64,000 nt of DNA from Adiantum capillus-veneris (GCA_014529385.2 CM043969.1:32774446-32838445), one strand, 5' to 3'; positions 45,421 through 57,856 are shown, counted from the stretch's first letter. The notes: generated by a model from the sequence alone, not told the origin. A program made the numbers and translations.

Positions 45421-46070
45421 AATTTTTTTGTATTTTTTGGTTCCTTTTTTTAACGAGCCACAGAATATGGCGTGAGATAGCTCAAAAAAAGTGTCTTGGC
45501 TAGAGGGATGTGCCATGCTTTATAGCCCTTGGTTCAGTTACGTACAGCCCTCAAAATCCTAAAACTAATCTTATCCTAGGTGAGGAGAGGGCTAGAATTA
45601 GTAAGTCCAAAGGGTGAGTGTGAAGGGGATGGTGGAGGACTTGAGGAACTTATCCCACATGCCCTCATTTCCTCTTGTGGAGGTAGGGTATATATGTATA
45701 AGAGTGAGCTTACTATATATCATAAGACTGAGGACTGAGGCCTAGGCTTGGGCTTGGGCTTCCGCTTGGCGAAATGATCCCGATCCCGATCCAAAATTTT
45801 TGTAGAACACACTCACGCTTAAATATTTATTTTTGTATTTTTTAATATATATTTTTTATTTTTTTTGGGTTTCGGTAGCCTTTTCGGGCCACACACACAA
45901 ATTTTTTTGCCTACTCTCCTCACTAACCTAACCTTACCTCTTCTACAGCTAACTAAGCTTAACTACTCTGCTAATTACTAACTGACAGTGAACAATGAAT
46001 CTATCTACTATTCTAATTGTTTACTCATTCAATAGCTAACACACTAACTATCCAAACAAATAAAAAACTA
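45421..46070. other. Upstream flank of the minus-strand gypsy element
   Basis: T-rich runs and small CTAACT repeats. No LTR boundary or primer site could be placed. Confidence 0.35.
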
Positions 46071-46220
46071 TGTGAACAGACATTGACAGAAAACAAGCTA
46101 TCTACTGACTCTGTAGAAAACTGTGCAAGCAGACATTGACAGAAAACACGCATTCTCTACTAACACACTAACTACTAACTGTGCAAGTAGGCATTGACAA
46201 AAAAAAGAGATTATCCAGGA
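46071..46220. repeat. Three imperfect copies of a roughly 65-base repeat
   Basis: GTGAACAGACATTGACAG, GTGCAAGCAGACATTGACAG and GTGCAAGTAGGCATTGACA recur near 46072, 46124 and 46180, followed by A-rich and CTACT-rich spacers. Confidence 0.6.
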
Positions 46221-46250
46221 AATAAAAACTTGCAAAAAATAACTTCCTCC

Positions 46251-46461
46251 TAGTTATCAGATGATCCGAGTGACGGTGCTGCTAACAGCCCGCCTTGGCT
46301 AAGAATTAAGTTGTACTCAAAGCTTTAATCAATTAATTGATGATTACAGTGATTTCCAGATTCAGTTACATTTGTTGTTCTTGTTCTCTCTCTTTCACAC
46401 CTCCTACAGCCAGAGGCCCGGCGCCTGCCCGGCTCACGTTTCGAACACATATCCCTTGACA
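46251..46461 (+). repeat. 5'-truncated LTR fragment, inverted relative to 37386-37603
   Basis: CTCCTAGTTATCAGATGATCC through CCCTTGACA is the reverse complement of 37386-37600, with scattered substitutions. The LTR end is followed by GCGTAGCATGTC and not by a primer site, so this is a 3' end or a fragment. Confidence 0.75.
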
Positions 46462-48430
46462 GCGTAGCATGTCTCCAGGAGGTTTTTAGCAGGGAATTTG
46501 GGGAAACTGAGGTCACCTATGTGTTCAGAGGGTGGATTTCACCCTAGTGACATATAGACTTGAGTGTTTTTTCCTTATTAAATTGCCCAAATGCTAAAAG
46601 GCGGACTCAGAAAAGGTTTAAATTGAGAGAAATTTGCATATTTTTGCACTTTGTAAGGCAGATTGGCACTTTTTGAGAGCATAGGGAAGGCAAAGTAGCA
46701 CTTTAGTCTAAGAAAAGGAGCAGTAGACATCCTACGTGTAGGATGTCTACTACAAGGTGTTCTTGTGAGAATTTTGAAAATCTGAGTTGACCAGTGTGTT
46801 TAGAAGGTAGCAATTACCCTATATTCACTTGGAAGGGGGAACTTGCCCATATCTTGACAGAATAAGGCCAAAGATGGAAATTGCCAGACATCTTACCCAA
46901 ATTGGGCCCAAGGCATTATTTTAACTCTAGAATGGTAACAGGACACTTTTATGTCCTTGGACACTTTTGTGTCCTGTTAAGTGACCATTTTTCTTGAATT
47001 ATTTGAAGAGTATGAAAATGAATTTCTAGGTGCTATATATCCACAAAGTTGCCTTATGAGCTGAAAAAAACTTGGCATTTTTTTTGGAGTACCAATCTCA
47101 CCATTAAGCTTACTCTTGCACAACATTTTTAAACCTAAACTATGTGAAAAAACGGGTCCTGTTTTTGGTTTTTTTTCAATTTTTTGCAACTATACCACTC
47201 TAAAGTTCATCTTTGTGAGGTTTAGATTTCTAGAGGATAAGCTTTCATAGTTCTCAACATCTTTTGATGCTTGTAGGCAAAGCTAAGTTTTAAAATTGGA
47301 AGTTATGACCAACTTACAAGAATTGCATAATCCTGCTTTTTGGCCAAAATTAGCACTTTTATTATTTTTTTGGTGGCTTTCTTGATATCCAAATTCAATT
47401 TGGATTGTGCAAGTGTAATGTATAACATAAAGCTAATCTTCCTTGAGTTTTGGGGGACCTAATATGCTATATAGCATAATACATGATGATGGTTGAGTTT
47501 TTTGATTGCTGAAGAATACGAGACATTTTAGAGTAGCAAGTATAACTTTCTCAATATTGCTAGTTTCATAGGCCAATTGTGTTTATTTTGTAGGTAGTAA
47601 CCATATCTAATCATAAAGTACAAACTTGGCTAGATAATGAGTAGTTTCTATGGGTTTCTAGAGGTCACAATGCTAAACCCAATTTTTTCATGTTTACTGT
47701 ATTTAGCACTTTATCATTGCCCCCAAGGTTCCACTTAGTAAGAGATCCATTATCCTTTTGACATGCTCCATGGATCCTTTTGAATCAAAAGACCCAAAGG
47801 GAACTAAGAAAACATGTATATAGTATGTGTATTGAGCGTGACTATAGAAACTTTGATGATAGGTCCGCAGAATGGCAAAAATACAACTTTTTTGTACCTT
47901 TTTTTTTGCCCAAAAACAAATTAGTGAGGTAAAAGCAACCATATATTTTGATCATTAACCCATTAAAGTTAACGGGGCATTTTATCTGATGTCTTGCAAA
48001 AATCCCCACTCTTATTTATATGCAATCAACCGTAAGAAATTGTTGTTTTGGGTAAAATGAATTGGTCCATCAATTTTGGAGGCTTGTAGTGACCAAGGGA
48101 TGATAAATCTTACAAGTTTCTCATTTTTTTCATATGTAGTAGTCCTTGAACTATAAGCTCACGAAAGCATTTTTCAAAATGAGTGGATCTACTATGGTTT
48201 TGGAATTTCTTTCCAAAACCTTGAAAGGACACTTTTATGTCATGTTAGGTTACCAATCTAGTGTTAAGACCAAAACCATAGGATGTCTTCATGAGCATGA
48301 TCTACATGATTTATTGAGTGCATGAGAAAGGTTTCATCTCAATTCGGTGAGAAAATTGGGTTTTAAGCATCCTTTAGCATTTTTGACTGAAAAAGGCTAG
48401 AATAGCTAAATTTGTGGGGTCTTTTGAAAT
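46462..48430. repeat. Diverged repeats with a palindromic core; no genes
   Basis: The segment from 46480 (CCAGGAGGTTTTTAGCAGGG) and that from 46755 are diverged copies of each other, about 275 bases apart. A long perfect hairpin is at 46722-46751. From 47000 to 48430 the sequence is AT-rich with weak similarity to the same repeats (ACACTTTTATGTC motifs). Possibly LTR or leader of the plus-strand gypsy element, but no ends were defined. Confidence 0.45.
46722..46751. other. Perfect 14-base-pair hairpin with a 2-base centre
   Basis: AGTAGACATCCTAC, then GT, then GTAGGATGTCTACT. Related but less perfect palindromes occur at 48518-48533 (ATCCTACGCGTAGGAT), at 48638-48662 and in the second copies of both. 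Confidence 0.85.
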
Positions 48431-48956
48431 CCAAACTAAAAGCTAAGCATAGCATTGGGTTGCTGACATCAAGGGGAAGATGTGGCTCAAGTTTGGAGTC
48501 AAACAGAGCACTTAGATATCCTACGCGTAGGATGTGTTCACAATGATTTAGCACTTTAAATCCAACTCTGAGCTTACAAGAGTGATCGGCACCTTAAGAG
48601 GAGTCTACGGTTTGAATTTGGAGCAATTTTGAGCAGTTAGATATGCTACGTGTAGTATGTCTAAGGCATGATATTGAAGTCTAAATCTGACATCCAAACT
48701 AAAAGCTAAGCATAGCATTGGGTTGCTGACATCAAGGGGAAGATGTGGCTCAAGTTTGGAGTCAAACAGAGCACTTAGATATCCTACGCGTAGGATGTGT
48801 TCACAATGATTTAGCACTTTAAATCCAACTCTGAGCTTACAAGAGTGATCGGCACCTTAAGAGGAGTCTACGGTTTGAATTTGGAGCAATTTTGAGCAGT
48901 TAGATATGCTACGTGTAGTATGTCTAAGGCATGATATTGAAGTCTAAATCTGACTG
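48431..48956. repeat. Two-copy tandem duplication, 263 bases each
   Basis: 48431-48693 and 48694-48956 are practically identical by eye. Each copy carries one ATCCTACGCGTAGGAT palindrome and one GCTACGTGTAGTATG near-palindrome. Identity implies a recent duplication inside otherwise diverged repeats. Confidence 0.9.
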
Positions 48957-49332
48957 TGGACATAGAGTGATGTTCCAATTGACTTAAGAGTTCCTGAACT
49001 TCTTTCAAAGTGAAATTGTACCTTGTTTGACCTTTTGACGGAGCAAAGATGGAATTAAGACTTTACCTCTAGACTGACAAACACTCGAGTAAACTACAGT
49101 TCTAGATTAGCAGTCCTAATCAAGAACATCCGAAGTGTATAGAGTACAGTAGTGGTTGAGGTTAACCCTCCAGTTATACCAAGCATTACTAAGACCACCT
49201 CTAGCGGTTAACTGCTTTGATTCGATTGCCCAAATTAAATGCTTGTGTACAGGTATATTCAGCGGCAAGGCAAGAAGTTGTGCGGAAACTGATCCCTTGC
49301 CAGGTGAGTGGTTGTATTTGTGATAAATTGAA
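48957..49332. other. Leader-like spacer before the plus-strand gypsy element
   Basis: No gene. It leads into the first Gag-like frame at 49333. A primer-binding site could not be identified. Confidence 0.35.
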
Positions 49333-50634
49333 TTGCTAAGTTTGATGAATTTAAGATCAGGAAGACACATTCCTAGAGACCAAAAAGTGGCAGGTGATCA
49401 GGGTAGCTTAGTGTCCACTGAGGAGACTGTAGCTCAGGCAAGGCTAGATCCATTAGCACCAATCATTGAGGAGGGTAGTGATATTGACACTTCATCAGAT
49501 AAGTCCTTCTTCATGATGGGTAGTCAACAGTGAGGAGGTTTCTCCAGTGAAGGACTAATGCTAGGAGGAAGTACCTCCCAAAACCCTTTGAACGATACCA
49601 AGTTCACTATAATCTTCTTAGAAGGAACAAACTCTAGGGGAGCCCTAGTTTATTCTGACTATTGGGGACACAAGTGTATTTGTATAGAAGAAAGACCTTC
49701 TCAGATACTGGAGATAATTCGAGTCTATGATTATGGAGATAGATTCCAAGAAGAAAAGGGGAACCACTATCTGATAGTAAGTAACCCTGAGGATTACAAC
49801 AGATATGGAGATAATGTGGCAAAAGGAAAAATGGTCTCAGAGACTCAAGAGCCGCCTCCAAAAATTGATCGACCTGGAGCTCTTTTTATGTATGATAAAC
49901 AAACAACCAAGGTCTCTACCTATAATGAGAATGTGGGAATTTACAAGAATGAGAGCAAAGGAGTAGTCTCTTATTTTCGATGCAAAGAACCCTACCCAAA
50001 TGAATTAAGCAAAGACAAGGTTCTTTACTTATTCTCTTATGAAATTGCTATGGGAAAGGATATCATTTTTGTTGACAAGTACGGGCGAGAATACAAACAA
50101 ATTCTCCCAGAGGAGGTAGAAAAGGCAACAGTTCCAGAAACATCAACATATGCCCCCGAAGAAGTACCAAGGTCCACCTATACCCCTAGCAAGTCAACAA
50201 ATCTATTTTTAGAAGAGTACGAGACAACATCACATTCTAACCGACAACAGACGTTCAACTACCAGAACCAACAAGCAACCCAACCATCATTGCAGGCATG
50301 GCTTCAAAAAAGTGTGGCATTAGAACAAGACCGAAACAAAGATGGTTATCTAGCCACAAGAGTACTAAGAGATTTACAAGAACCACCATTCTATTCACAG
50401 TATCAAGGTGAGAGTAAGCCAAAAACTCAAGAGTCGACAGAGCCCGGAAGACAACCCATAGAACGAGTTAGAAAAGATGAACCACCTCTTGCAAGAACCA
50501 TCAGAAATTATCGCATAGGGGCACCTCTAGGAGAGGAACCCTCCCACTTCCGAAGGCCAGAGGAGGTATATCGAGTAGGACGAGGAGAACCAATGATGAG
50601 ATTTGTAGACCATCATAGCATTAGACCTTCTTAG
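49333..50634 (+). pseudogene. N-terminal extension of Gag, plus-strand gypsy element
   Basis: Frames 49333-49533 and 49558-50634 are same-phase, separated by a stop at 49531. The 358-codon part precedes the conserved Gag domain and is unusual for its length. It holds a folded-looking first half (GTNSRGALVYSDYWGHKC, VYDYGDRFQEEKGNHYLIV, LFSYEIAMGKDIIFVDKYG) and a polar, proline- and glutamine-rich second half. The stretch IAMGKDIIFVDKYGREY recalls the C-terminal motif of SET-domain proteins, but the match is weak. The frame ends with TAG (probably from CAG) and continues in phase into Gag. Confidence 0.55.
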
Positions 50635-51443
50635 GTGCAAAAATGGGTAAACAATAAATACACGGGAAACAGAGATCCTAGGGATCATATAGAAGCCTTT
50701 GTGCGTGTAGTTAGAGCTGAAGAAGTGTTGGACTTCCCTACTCAATTTGCAGGGTTTGGGCTTACCCTAGAAGAGGATGCCGCTACTTGGTTTGACTCTG
50801 TGGAACGTAGAGACTTTGAGTCTATGGAGGAGGTTTTTGACGAGTTTATTGAGGAATTCTCACAAAGGGGGATAGCTCATAATACAGTCTCACAAATCCA
50901 TGAATTCGAACAGCAAGAAGGGAATCTGTGCAAAAGGCATCCCTACGACTTAAAAGATATATGAAGTTCTGCCCTGTGGAAGAACTGCCAACTCAGTCCA
51001 GACTTATGCTTATATTTATTCAAGGACTAAGGAACGCAGATCTTTAGAAGGACTTACATATGAAGAGGAGCACGATGTTAAATGAGTTAACTAAGGAGAC
51101 TCTTTACATTGTAGACAATTGTGCGGTTTACAAGGAGGGTGAATTCAAGGATCTTGATGACGATTCATCCTCACAAAAAAGTGGAAGCAAGTCCGCTAAG
51201 ACAGCACCGAAAGGAGAAGTAGCTGTAAGCCATGAGCAGCTTGTAGAGGAAGTACTAAAAAAAATTAATATGTATGCCAAGCTTCAGGCTAAGCAGCCGA
51301 AGTGGTGTGCTATTGAACAAAAATGGACAAACCATGTGATGGAGGAATGTTATTATAACAAGGGATATGTGAGAGAGCGACCTTATGCTCCCCAAGCTCA
51401 GGTAGCATTAAGCAGGCAACCTACTAGGACCTGTCGGTGTTGA
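50635..51443 (+). pseudogene. Gag core of the plus-strand gypsy element
   Basis: Frame 50635-50964 has KWVNNKYTGNRDPRDHIEAF, LEEDAATWFDSV and EEFSQRGIAHNTVSQIHEFEQ, as in retrotransposon Gag proteins. Frame 51060-51443 holds the C-terminal part after a shift. The segment is broken by stops and small indels. Confidence 0.8.
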
Positions 51444-51719
51444 AAGACCACAACCAGTATTGGGGCAACAACCACCCCTACCAGGATTACGATCGGTTGG
51501 CATAAGATACACACCAACGGTAAATGAACCAGAAGAGAAGGCTTTGGTACCTATGCATGCATAGTACTAAATTCCAATGGATATGCAGCAAATCTTGTCT
51601 ATTATCCACCAGAAGAATCCCCAACGCTAGAACCTTGGAGCATGATTGGAAGTACAAGACCAACAACAGCTGCATAGGCAGTAGGAGAAGGAAGATACAA
51701 CTTGGATAAATGAACACTG

Positions 51720-52280
51720 TTGTTCATAGGAAAGCAGAGACATGCATACCAACAAAGAGGAGCTCAAGGAGCACCTCAACAGCCTAAGGGACCCTGCTGC
51801 AAGTGTGGCGGAGAGCATTGGCTAAGAGACTGTCCTCCTGATGAAATCATTAGAGTCAATGTGTATTGCACCGAGTGTGTAATTACTCAGTTGATTCCTG
51901 ATTGTCCTAAGAACCCGAGCAAATCAGCAAAAACTACTTTGAACATGCTGGAAGCAGTGCCTTCCAGCGGAGGGTCCAAAACCGAGACAGTAATACCTAT
52001 TCAGGCAGTGACACAAGCACAAGCTCAAAGAATGACAAATGAACCTATAATTGAAGATCCAAAGACCGATGCCCCAAGTGCAGAAATAAAAAATCAGAGA
52101 AGCACTTGGAAAGCTAGAAAGGTGTGTATGGAAGCCAGGAGAGAACGAGAGCAAATGGCTCTATCCGAGGAGTTAAAAAACACAAAGGATAGATTGGAGC
52201 GGTTAGAATATCTAACTAGTTTAAGTTCACACGCGACTACAACCAAAGGAGCCAAGGAAAGAGTAGAACCAAAAGTGTAA
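51720..52280 (+). pseudogene. Zinc-knuckle region of the plus-strand gypsy Gag
   Basis: 186 codons. CCKCGGEHWLRDCPP is followed by YCTECVITQLIPDCPKNP, the same paired layout as in the minus-strand element, here with H replaced in the second finger. A charged, coiled-coil-like segment follows (ARREREQMALSEELKNTKDR). 52281-53112 holds further linker sequence with stops. Confidence 0.75.
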
Positions 52281-53112
52281 GATCGGGAGGATCAGTGCTG
52301 GTAGAAAAAGTAAACGAGCAGCTGGATGCACTTTTAAAAGCATACGAAGCCAGACTCAAAAACAACCAAAACCAAGAGCAAAGATGGATGACTTATCCAT
52401 ATACAGAAATAGAAAAACAGAGGTTCGAAATGTGTTGAAAGATGATTGAAACAGCCCAATCCTTGATAGAAGATCCACTTGGTCAACATGCAAGTTGGCA
52501 CGAGGTACCAGCTCCAACCCCTATCAAACCAACTCTAGAGAAATAAGTAGACACGAAGGAGAGACTCACGACTGCCTCTGAGTCTAGGAGAGAACCTATC
52601 ATAGTGCCAAATACAACAGATAAGACAATCGATGGTTTCCAGCCTGAGACATTGGTAGAAATGGGTAAGGATTGTAATAGACTAGATGACCTGTGGAAGC
52701 AAATCCAGGAAGCAAATGAATCTAACAAGGTGAACCACCAAATAAATAGCACGAGAAATGAGAAAAATGAGATCTTACCTCCCATTGAAGAGTTTGAGGC
52801 AAGATCACAAATGAACTTTGATATGCATTCACAAGGGGGAGACCAGGGTTCAATTAGTTTGGGGCACAGCCAACCAAACTCGCAAAAACTCTACCCTCTT
52901 ACCTAGGGGAGTATGAAGCTAAGTCTGAGGTGAGAGCAATCCCATCTCAAATACTTTCTTCCAAAAGAGTGATGGATTCAGAAGGGTTGATTGAGTTATT
53001 GTCCACCCCTGTGGCATGCACAATCACGTTAGCCGAACTCCTGAGGTTACGACCAAACATATGGACCACCGCAGGCAAATGCTTAGAAAAAATTTGAGTA
53101 AAAGAACCTACC

Positions 53113-53613
53113 TTGAAGCTTCAAGAAGGGATTAGAGAATTGGACAAGCCTCAACTAAACACTAGGCCAGTACCTTTAAATAAGGTTGGAGAATATTGCG
53201 AGGGAGAAGATGGAAATACCACACTACCAGAAGAATTTCAAGGAGTAGAATCCAAAGCTATTCTTGACAGTGGAGCGGGAGCCGCTATCACCACCAAAGA
53301 AATCTGGAAAAAATGGGGAAAACCGGCTTTGAGAGCTACCAGAATGAAATTGCAACTGACAGATGGGTTCATGGAAAAGCCTCTAGGACTTTTAGAAAAA
53401 GTAATTATCACCTCTTGTGGAATCGAGTATGAGCATACATTTGAAATAGTTGATTTCAACCAAAAGAAAAATTACGAGATCATCTTGGGAAGACCATTCA
53501 TAAGACAATTAAAGATGGTCCAGGATTGGGGTTACGACCACATATACCTCAGATGTGGGGAGACTACAACCAAAATATACCTAAAAGACCATAGTTACAA
53601 GGATGTGAACTAG
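53113..53613 (+). pseudogene. Aspartic protease of the plus-strand gypsy element
   Basis: 166 codons. AILDSGAGAAITTKEIW carries the catalytic D-S-G, and NYEIILGRPFIRQLKMVQDW is the typical C-terminal hairpin. The domain itself looks intact, but the surrounding polyprotein is broken on both sides. Confidence 0.85.
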
Positions 53614-54146
53614 ACACCAGTGGAAGAGTTTGATTTAGCTACATTGGCAGGGTCCAAACTCCCAGCATGGTTAGGGCAAAAAAAAGAGCTACGGATGTGC
53701 GGAGGTTCACATTGGGGGAGCTTAAAAGAGAGGAATGCATCTTAGAAAGAGCTATTGAGGACAAGGATTACATTCCTAGACGCCACGAACGCTATAGAAA
53801 AAAAAGAACAGAAAACAAAATTAGAGAGAACCTGATGCCCAAGATAAAAGATAAAACTCTCTATCTAATGCTTGTCAAGGCAGAGGATTTTGTAAAAGAC
53901 CAAATATCAGGAAGACTCTTAAGAGTTCGAAGGAAAAGGACACATGAGGAAATAAAACAAGCACGGAAGACTAAAGCAGAAACAAAATCAAGAAAATCTC
54001 AACAATCAAAATAGGAAAAGACAAAAGATCCACAGTGGACCAAAATGGAGCGTAAAAAGAAATACCAAGAACTAAAACGGTCGTTACAAGAGGTATGGAC
54101 TACTGAGGGAGAAAGTTACGGTAAGGAGGATTTAGAAAAATGAAAC

Positions 54147-55229
54147 ATGAATGTACCATCCCACTATCAAAAATTCACCATCCAAGACAGAAAAATCATA
54201 ATGACACCACCAATAAGGGAAAGAATAAACCAAGAATCTTACGATCGGCCGGAGAATGCAAAAGGGATAGACCTCGCTTCACCAAGTGAAGAGCCTCAAC
54301 TTATCTATATAGCAATTGATTTAGAGCCTGAAGAAGAAGAAGGGTTAACACAACTTCTCAAGAAGTATAAAGATGTGTTTGCATGGTCCTACAAAGACCT
54401 CAAAGGAGTTGATCCCTCGATATGCCAACATACAATTCCTTTCAAATCAGATGCCAAACCTAGCAATCAGCGTCCTTACACATAGAATGGCACATTCGCT
54501 AGACGAAACAAAGAAGAGATTGACAAGCTGATGGATGCTGAATTCATCTATGAAATCAAGCATACAGATTGGGTGTCACCCATTGTGGTTTTCCCCAAAA
54601 AGAACGGAAAGTTGCCCTAAAAAAAGTCAATGCAGCCACAATAAGGGATAATTATCCCTTGTCGATCACAGAACATGTGCTTCAGAGGGTGGCAGGAAAA
54701 CGGGCCTATTTCTTTTTAGATGGGTTTTCAAGGTATAACCAATTTACAAAAGGTATTTGAGAAGTGAAGAACATATCGAATCTCTCTCAACTCGGAAAAG
54801 TGCATTTTTATGGTAAGGCAAGGCCGCATCTTAGGACATATTGTCTCAAGAAGTGGCATAACCACTGACCTAGACAAAATTAGAGTCATAGCAGACTTGC
54901 TCAGGCCTAATAATGCCAAACAAGTACAATCTTTCATGGGACACTGTGGATACTATCGAAGATTCATATATATGTATGCAATCATTGCACAACCTCTATA
55001 TCACTTATTAGTCAGTTTCGAATGGACTGAGGAGTGTGAAACTTCATTCCAAAAGCTTAAGGAAAACCTTGTATCAGCACCTGTACTTAAAGCACCAGAT
55101 TGGGAAAAGATATTCCATGGTCACATTGATGCATCTGCATACGCAATTGGGAGTATTCTGGCTCAACCTGGAGACGGAATAATGGATTTTCCAGTGTGTT
55201 ATGCGAGCCGACAGCTAAATAGTACATAA
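54147..55229 (+). pseudogene. Reverse transcriptase of the plus-strand gypsy element, catalytic core deleted
   Basis: Frames 54147-54485, 54569-54760 and 54810-55229 give the N-terminal RT (CQHTIPFKSDAKPSNQRP, TDWVSPIVVFPKKN), then FLDGFSRYNQ. The next recognisable sequence is the thumb (KVFEKCRTYRISL, GHIVSRSGITTDLDKI). About 90 residues, including the YxDD-type catalytic loop, are missing at about 54745. The connection and start of RNase H follow (HIDASAYAIGSILAQ). This copy cannot encode an active RT. The family is that of the element at 40.7-45.4 kb. Confidence 0.88.
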
Positions 55230-55640
55230 AAGAACTACACCACCACTGAAAGAGAGGGATTAGGAATGATTTATGCTGTAAAGAAATTTTGGCATTACTT
55301 GCTTGCAAATAAGTTTGTGTTCTTCACAGATCATCAAGCTCTTTTGTATATAGTAAATAAACCATGCAATACTGGGAGAATTGTACGATGGTTTATTATA
55401 TTGCTAGAGTTTGACTTCATAGTGGTAGTAAAAAAGGGTAATACTCATCTACGGGCGGATCATCTTTCAAGGCTACAAAACGGGGAAGCTCTTGAAGAAG
55501 TAGATGATGAAATACATGATGCTTATCTTTTCAATGTTGAAATGATACCCAAATGGTCTCAGGAAATTGTTAGCATTCTTTCCTTTGGAGGTAGATTTGA
55601 TAACAAGGAAGACAGATCTAAACAACAAAAATTTTGACAA
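55230..55640 (+). pseudogene. RNase H segment of the plus-strand gypsy element
   Basis: An in-frame stop after QLNST (55227-55229) is followed by KNYTTTEREGLGMIYAVKK, FFTDHQALLYIV and HLRADHLSRL. The acidic residues that were lost in the Tat element are kept here, so this is a single, classical Ty3-type RNase H with no archaeal-type second domain. Confidence 0.8.
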
Positions 55641-57015
55641 ACAAAAAATTTTCAGTTGATTGCAAGACGACTGTACCATCTAGGCTCCTACCAAATTCTA
55701 CGATTATGTATAAATCCAGAGGAATCCGAGTGTTATCTTGAAGAAGCACACATCCAAGATTGTGCATTTCATTGTTCAACAATGAAAACACACCAGAGAT
55801 TGAAACACTTAGGAGTTTATTGGCCAACTATGTATGCTGACAGACATGCTTATGTTAACAATTTTACTATATGTAGTGCCAAACGACCCGTGGATCACGT
55901 GACATTGTTTCAGGTAACCATTGCACCTGCATGGAGTCAATATATCATTGATTTCTTAACAGCAAGGACATTTCCTGAAAACATAACAAAAGCTCAAAAA
56001 AGGGCTATAGAGTTGGAGGCTCGAGACTTTAATTTAATTGGAAATCAACTCTACAAGAGAGGAATTTAGGAAAATCAATTTAGAATCTGTGCAAGTGAAA
56101 GTGAATACCTGCTGATTCTAGAACATGCACATGGAGAAATAAGTGGAGGCCATTTTTCAAGAGATAAGACGGCAAAAATTGTCTTAACCGTAGGAATATG
56201 GTGGCCTACATTGCACATGCATGTTGAGGAGTTTGTAAAGCGTTGTGACGCATGTCAGCGCACTAAGGTGCCGATAAAGAGAGATGAGATGCCACTACGG
56301 CCAATGATGGGAGCACGGGCATTTGCAAAATGGGGAATTGATTTTGTGGGGCCAATTTCACCCCCTGCATATCACACCCATACCCAATATATCATTGTGG
56401 CTATGGACTATCTCACAAAATGGGCTGAAGCCAAAGCAACACAAAAAGCAGACGCAAGAACCACTGCACAATTTTTGTATGAGAATGTCTTTGTGCGATA
56501 CGGATTACCAATAGAAATTGTCAGTCATCGAGGAACACATTTTCTTAATGAATTCATTGAATATCTTCTAGAGGAATTCATGGTCATACATAAGAAATCT
56601 GCTCATATCGTCCACAGGAAAATGGACAAGCTGAGGCCACAAATAAAACCCTATGCACTGTTTTGACTAAAATTGTATCAGAGTCAAGGACAGACTGGGA
56701 TCAACAATTACACTCAACACTATGGGCATGCAGGGTAGCTTACAAAACATCAATCGGAACCACACCATACAACATGGTGTTTGGTCTAAACACTATATTA
56801 CCCATAGAGTTTTCAGTTCCAACTCTACGAGCAGCAAAACGTTTAGAATGGATAGGCCATGAGCTCTCTTCAAGAATAGATGATCTTGAAAAGCTAGATG
56901 AACTTCGACTGAGAGCTATAGCTTCGATCTATGCTAAAAAGAGAAGACAAAAAGAGTTTTTTGACAAGCATGTGTGTACAAAAGAGTTCAAAACAAGTGA
57001 TTATATACTTGTTCA
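55641..57015 (+). pseudogene. Integrase of the plus-strand gypsy element, truncated by a copia insertion
   Basis: The HHCC region (HGEISGGHFSRDKT, CDACQRTKVP) is at 56130-56270. The core has WGIDFVGPISPP. VSHRGTHF replaces the expected VSDRGTHF, which removes a catalytic aspartate. A frameshift near 56608 precedes the stretch with the conserved E (ENGQAEATNKTL in the other phase). Frame 56663 continues to ILVHV at 57015. There the integrase C-terminus is cut by the TG end of a copia LTR. The remainder is expected beyond the right end of the window. Confidence 0.85.
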
Positions 57016-57175
57016 TGTTGGGATTAAAGCCCAAGTGGCCTCTTATATGGATATGGCCGCCCGCCCGCCTAACTCACTTATCACTAACTCTTTGTATATA
57101 CTCACTTATACTTTTGTGGATAATAAGGTTTTGGCAGATAACCCTTCAAACAAATTCTCTGTGTACTGTGTAAGC
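57016..57175 (+). repeat. 5' LTR of the outer copia, first part
   Basis: It runs from TGTTGGGATT to the insertion point of the inner copia, where TAAGC precedes the inner LTR. The second part resumes at 62711. Confidence 0.7.
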
Positions 57176-57815
57176 TATTAAGTGTGGAGCCTGATTTACC
57201 CTTGTAATTTTCTGTGGTAAAAGCGCACATTTGTAAGGCCCCCATTATGAGGAGAAGCCATCGTGCGTAAAGGAAAATCACTCGCCAGAAACCAAAATTT
57301 TCACAACCAAAAATCAGGGGCAACTTTAGGGGCCTCAGGGGGCCTCGAGACTTTTTTTTCCTCGTCGGAATATTATGGCCGGATGGCGGCCGGAAAGTGG
57401 TCGAAAAACAACCGTCGGTTGGTCGGTGGCCGGTGGCCAGTGGTCGAAAGTCAATGGCCGGTGGCCGATGGCTGAATTCAAAAGCAGACTTGTCTTCTCA
57501 AGGGCGACCACACATGGGCGGATTGGAGGGTCTGCTTTGGACTTATTCACACAAGGGCGGCTACACATGGCTGCCTCTCACGAGAGAGGGCAGCCCTTTT
57601 GGCCTATAAAAGGAGGCCGTTTCTGCACACATTTCATATAGTGTGTGAAGCTGATGCAACAAGGTGAGTGTAAGGTGGTGAGAGTGAAGCAAGGAGGGAG
57701 CTCCATTAAGGGTATAATCCCTTTGTAAACTACTTCTTGTTTTGAAGTACTAAAGCCATTGAGTGGTTGCTTTCCCGTGGACGTAGCCCACATTGGGTGA
57801 ACCACGTATATCGTG

Positions 57816-57856
<41 letters not shown>

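Noticed and set aside
48363-48817. Two nearly identical minus-strand ORFs (HCEHILRVGYLSALFDSKL)
   Set aside because: They are copies produced by the 263-base tandem duplication, and the frame crosses the palindromes. No domain.
49116-49370. 84-codon minus-strand ORF before the plus-strand gypsy element
   Set aside because: It overlaps the start of the Gag frame on the other strand and has no recognisable content.
57263-57641. Overlapping ORFs in the inner copia LTR (repeated at 62131-62397)
   Set aside because: LTR sequence with GC-rich CGG repeats; open frames on both strands with no domain.
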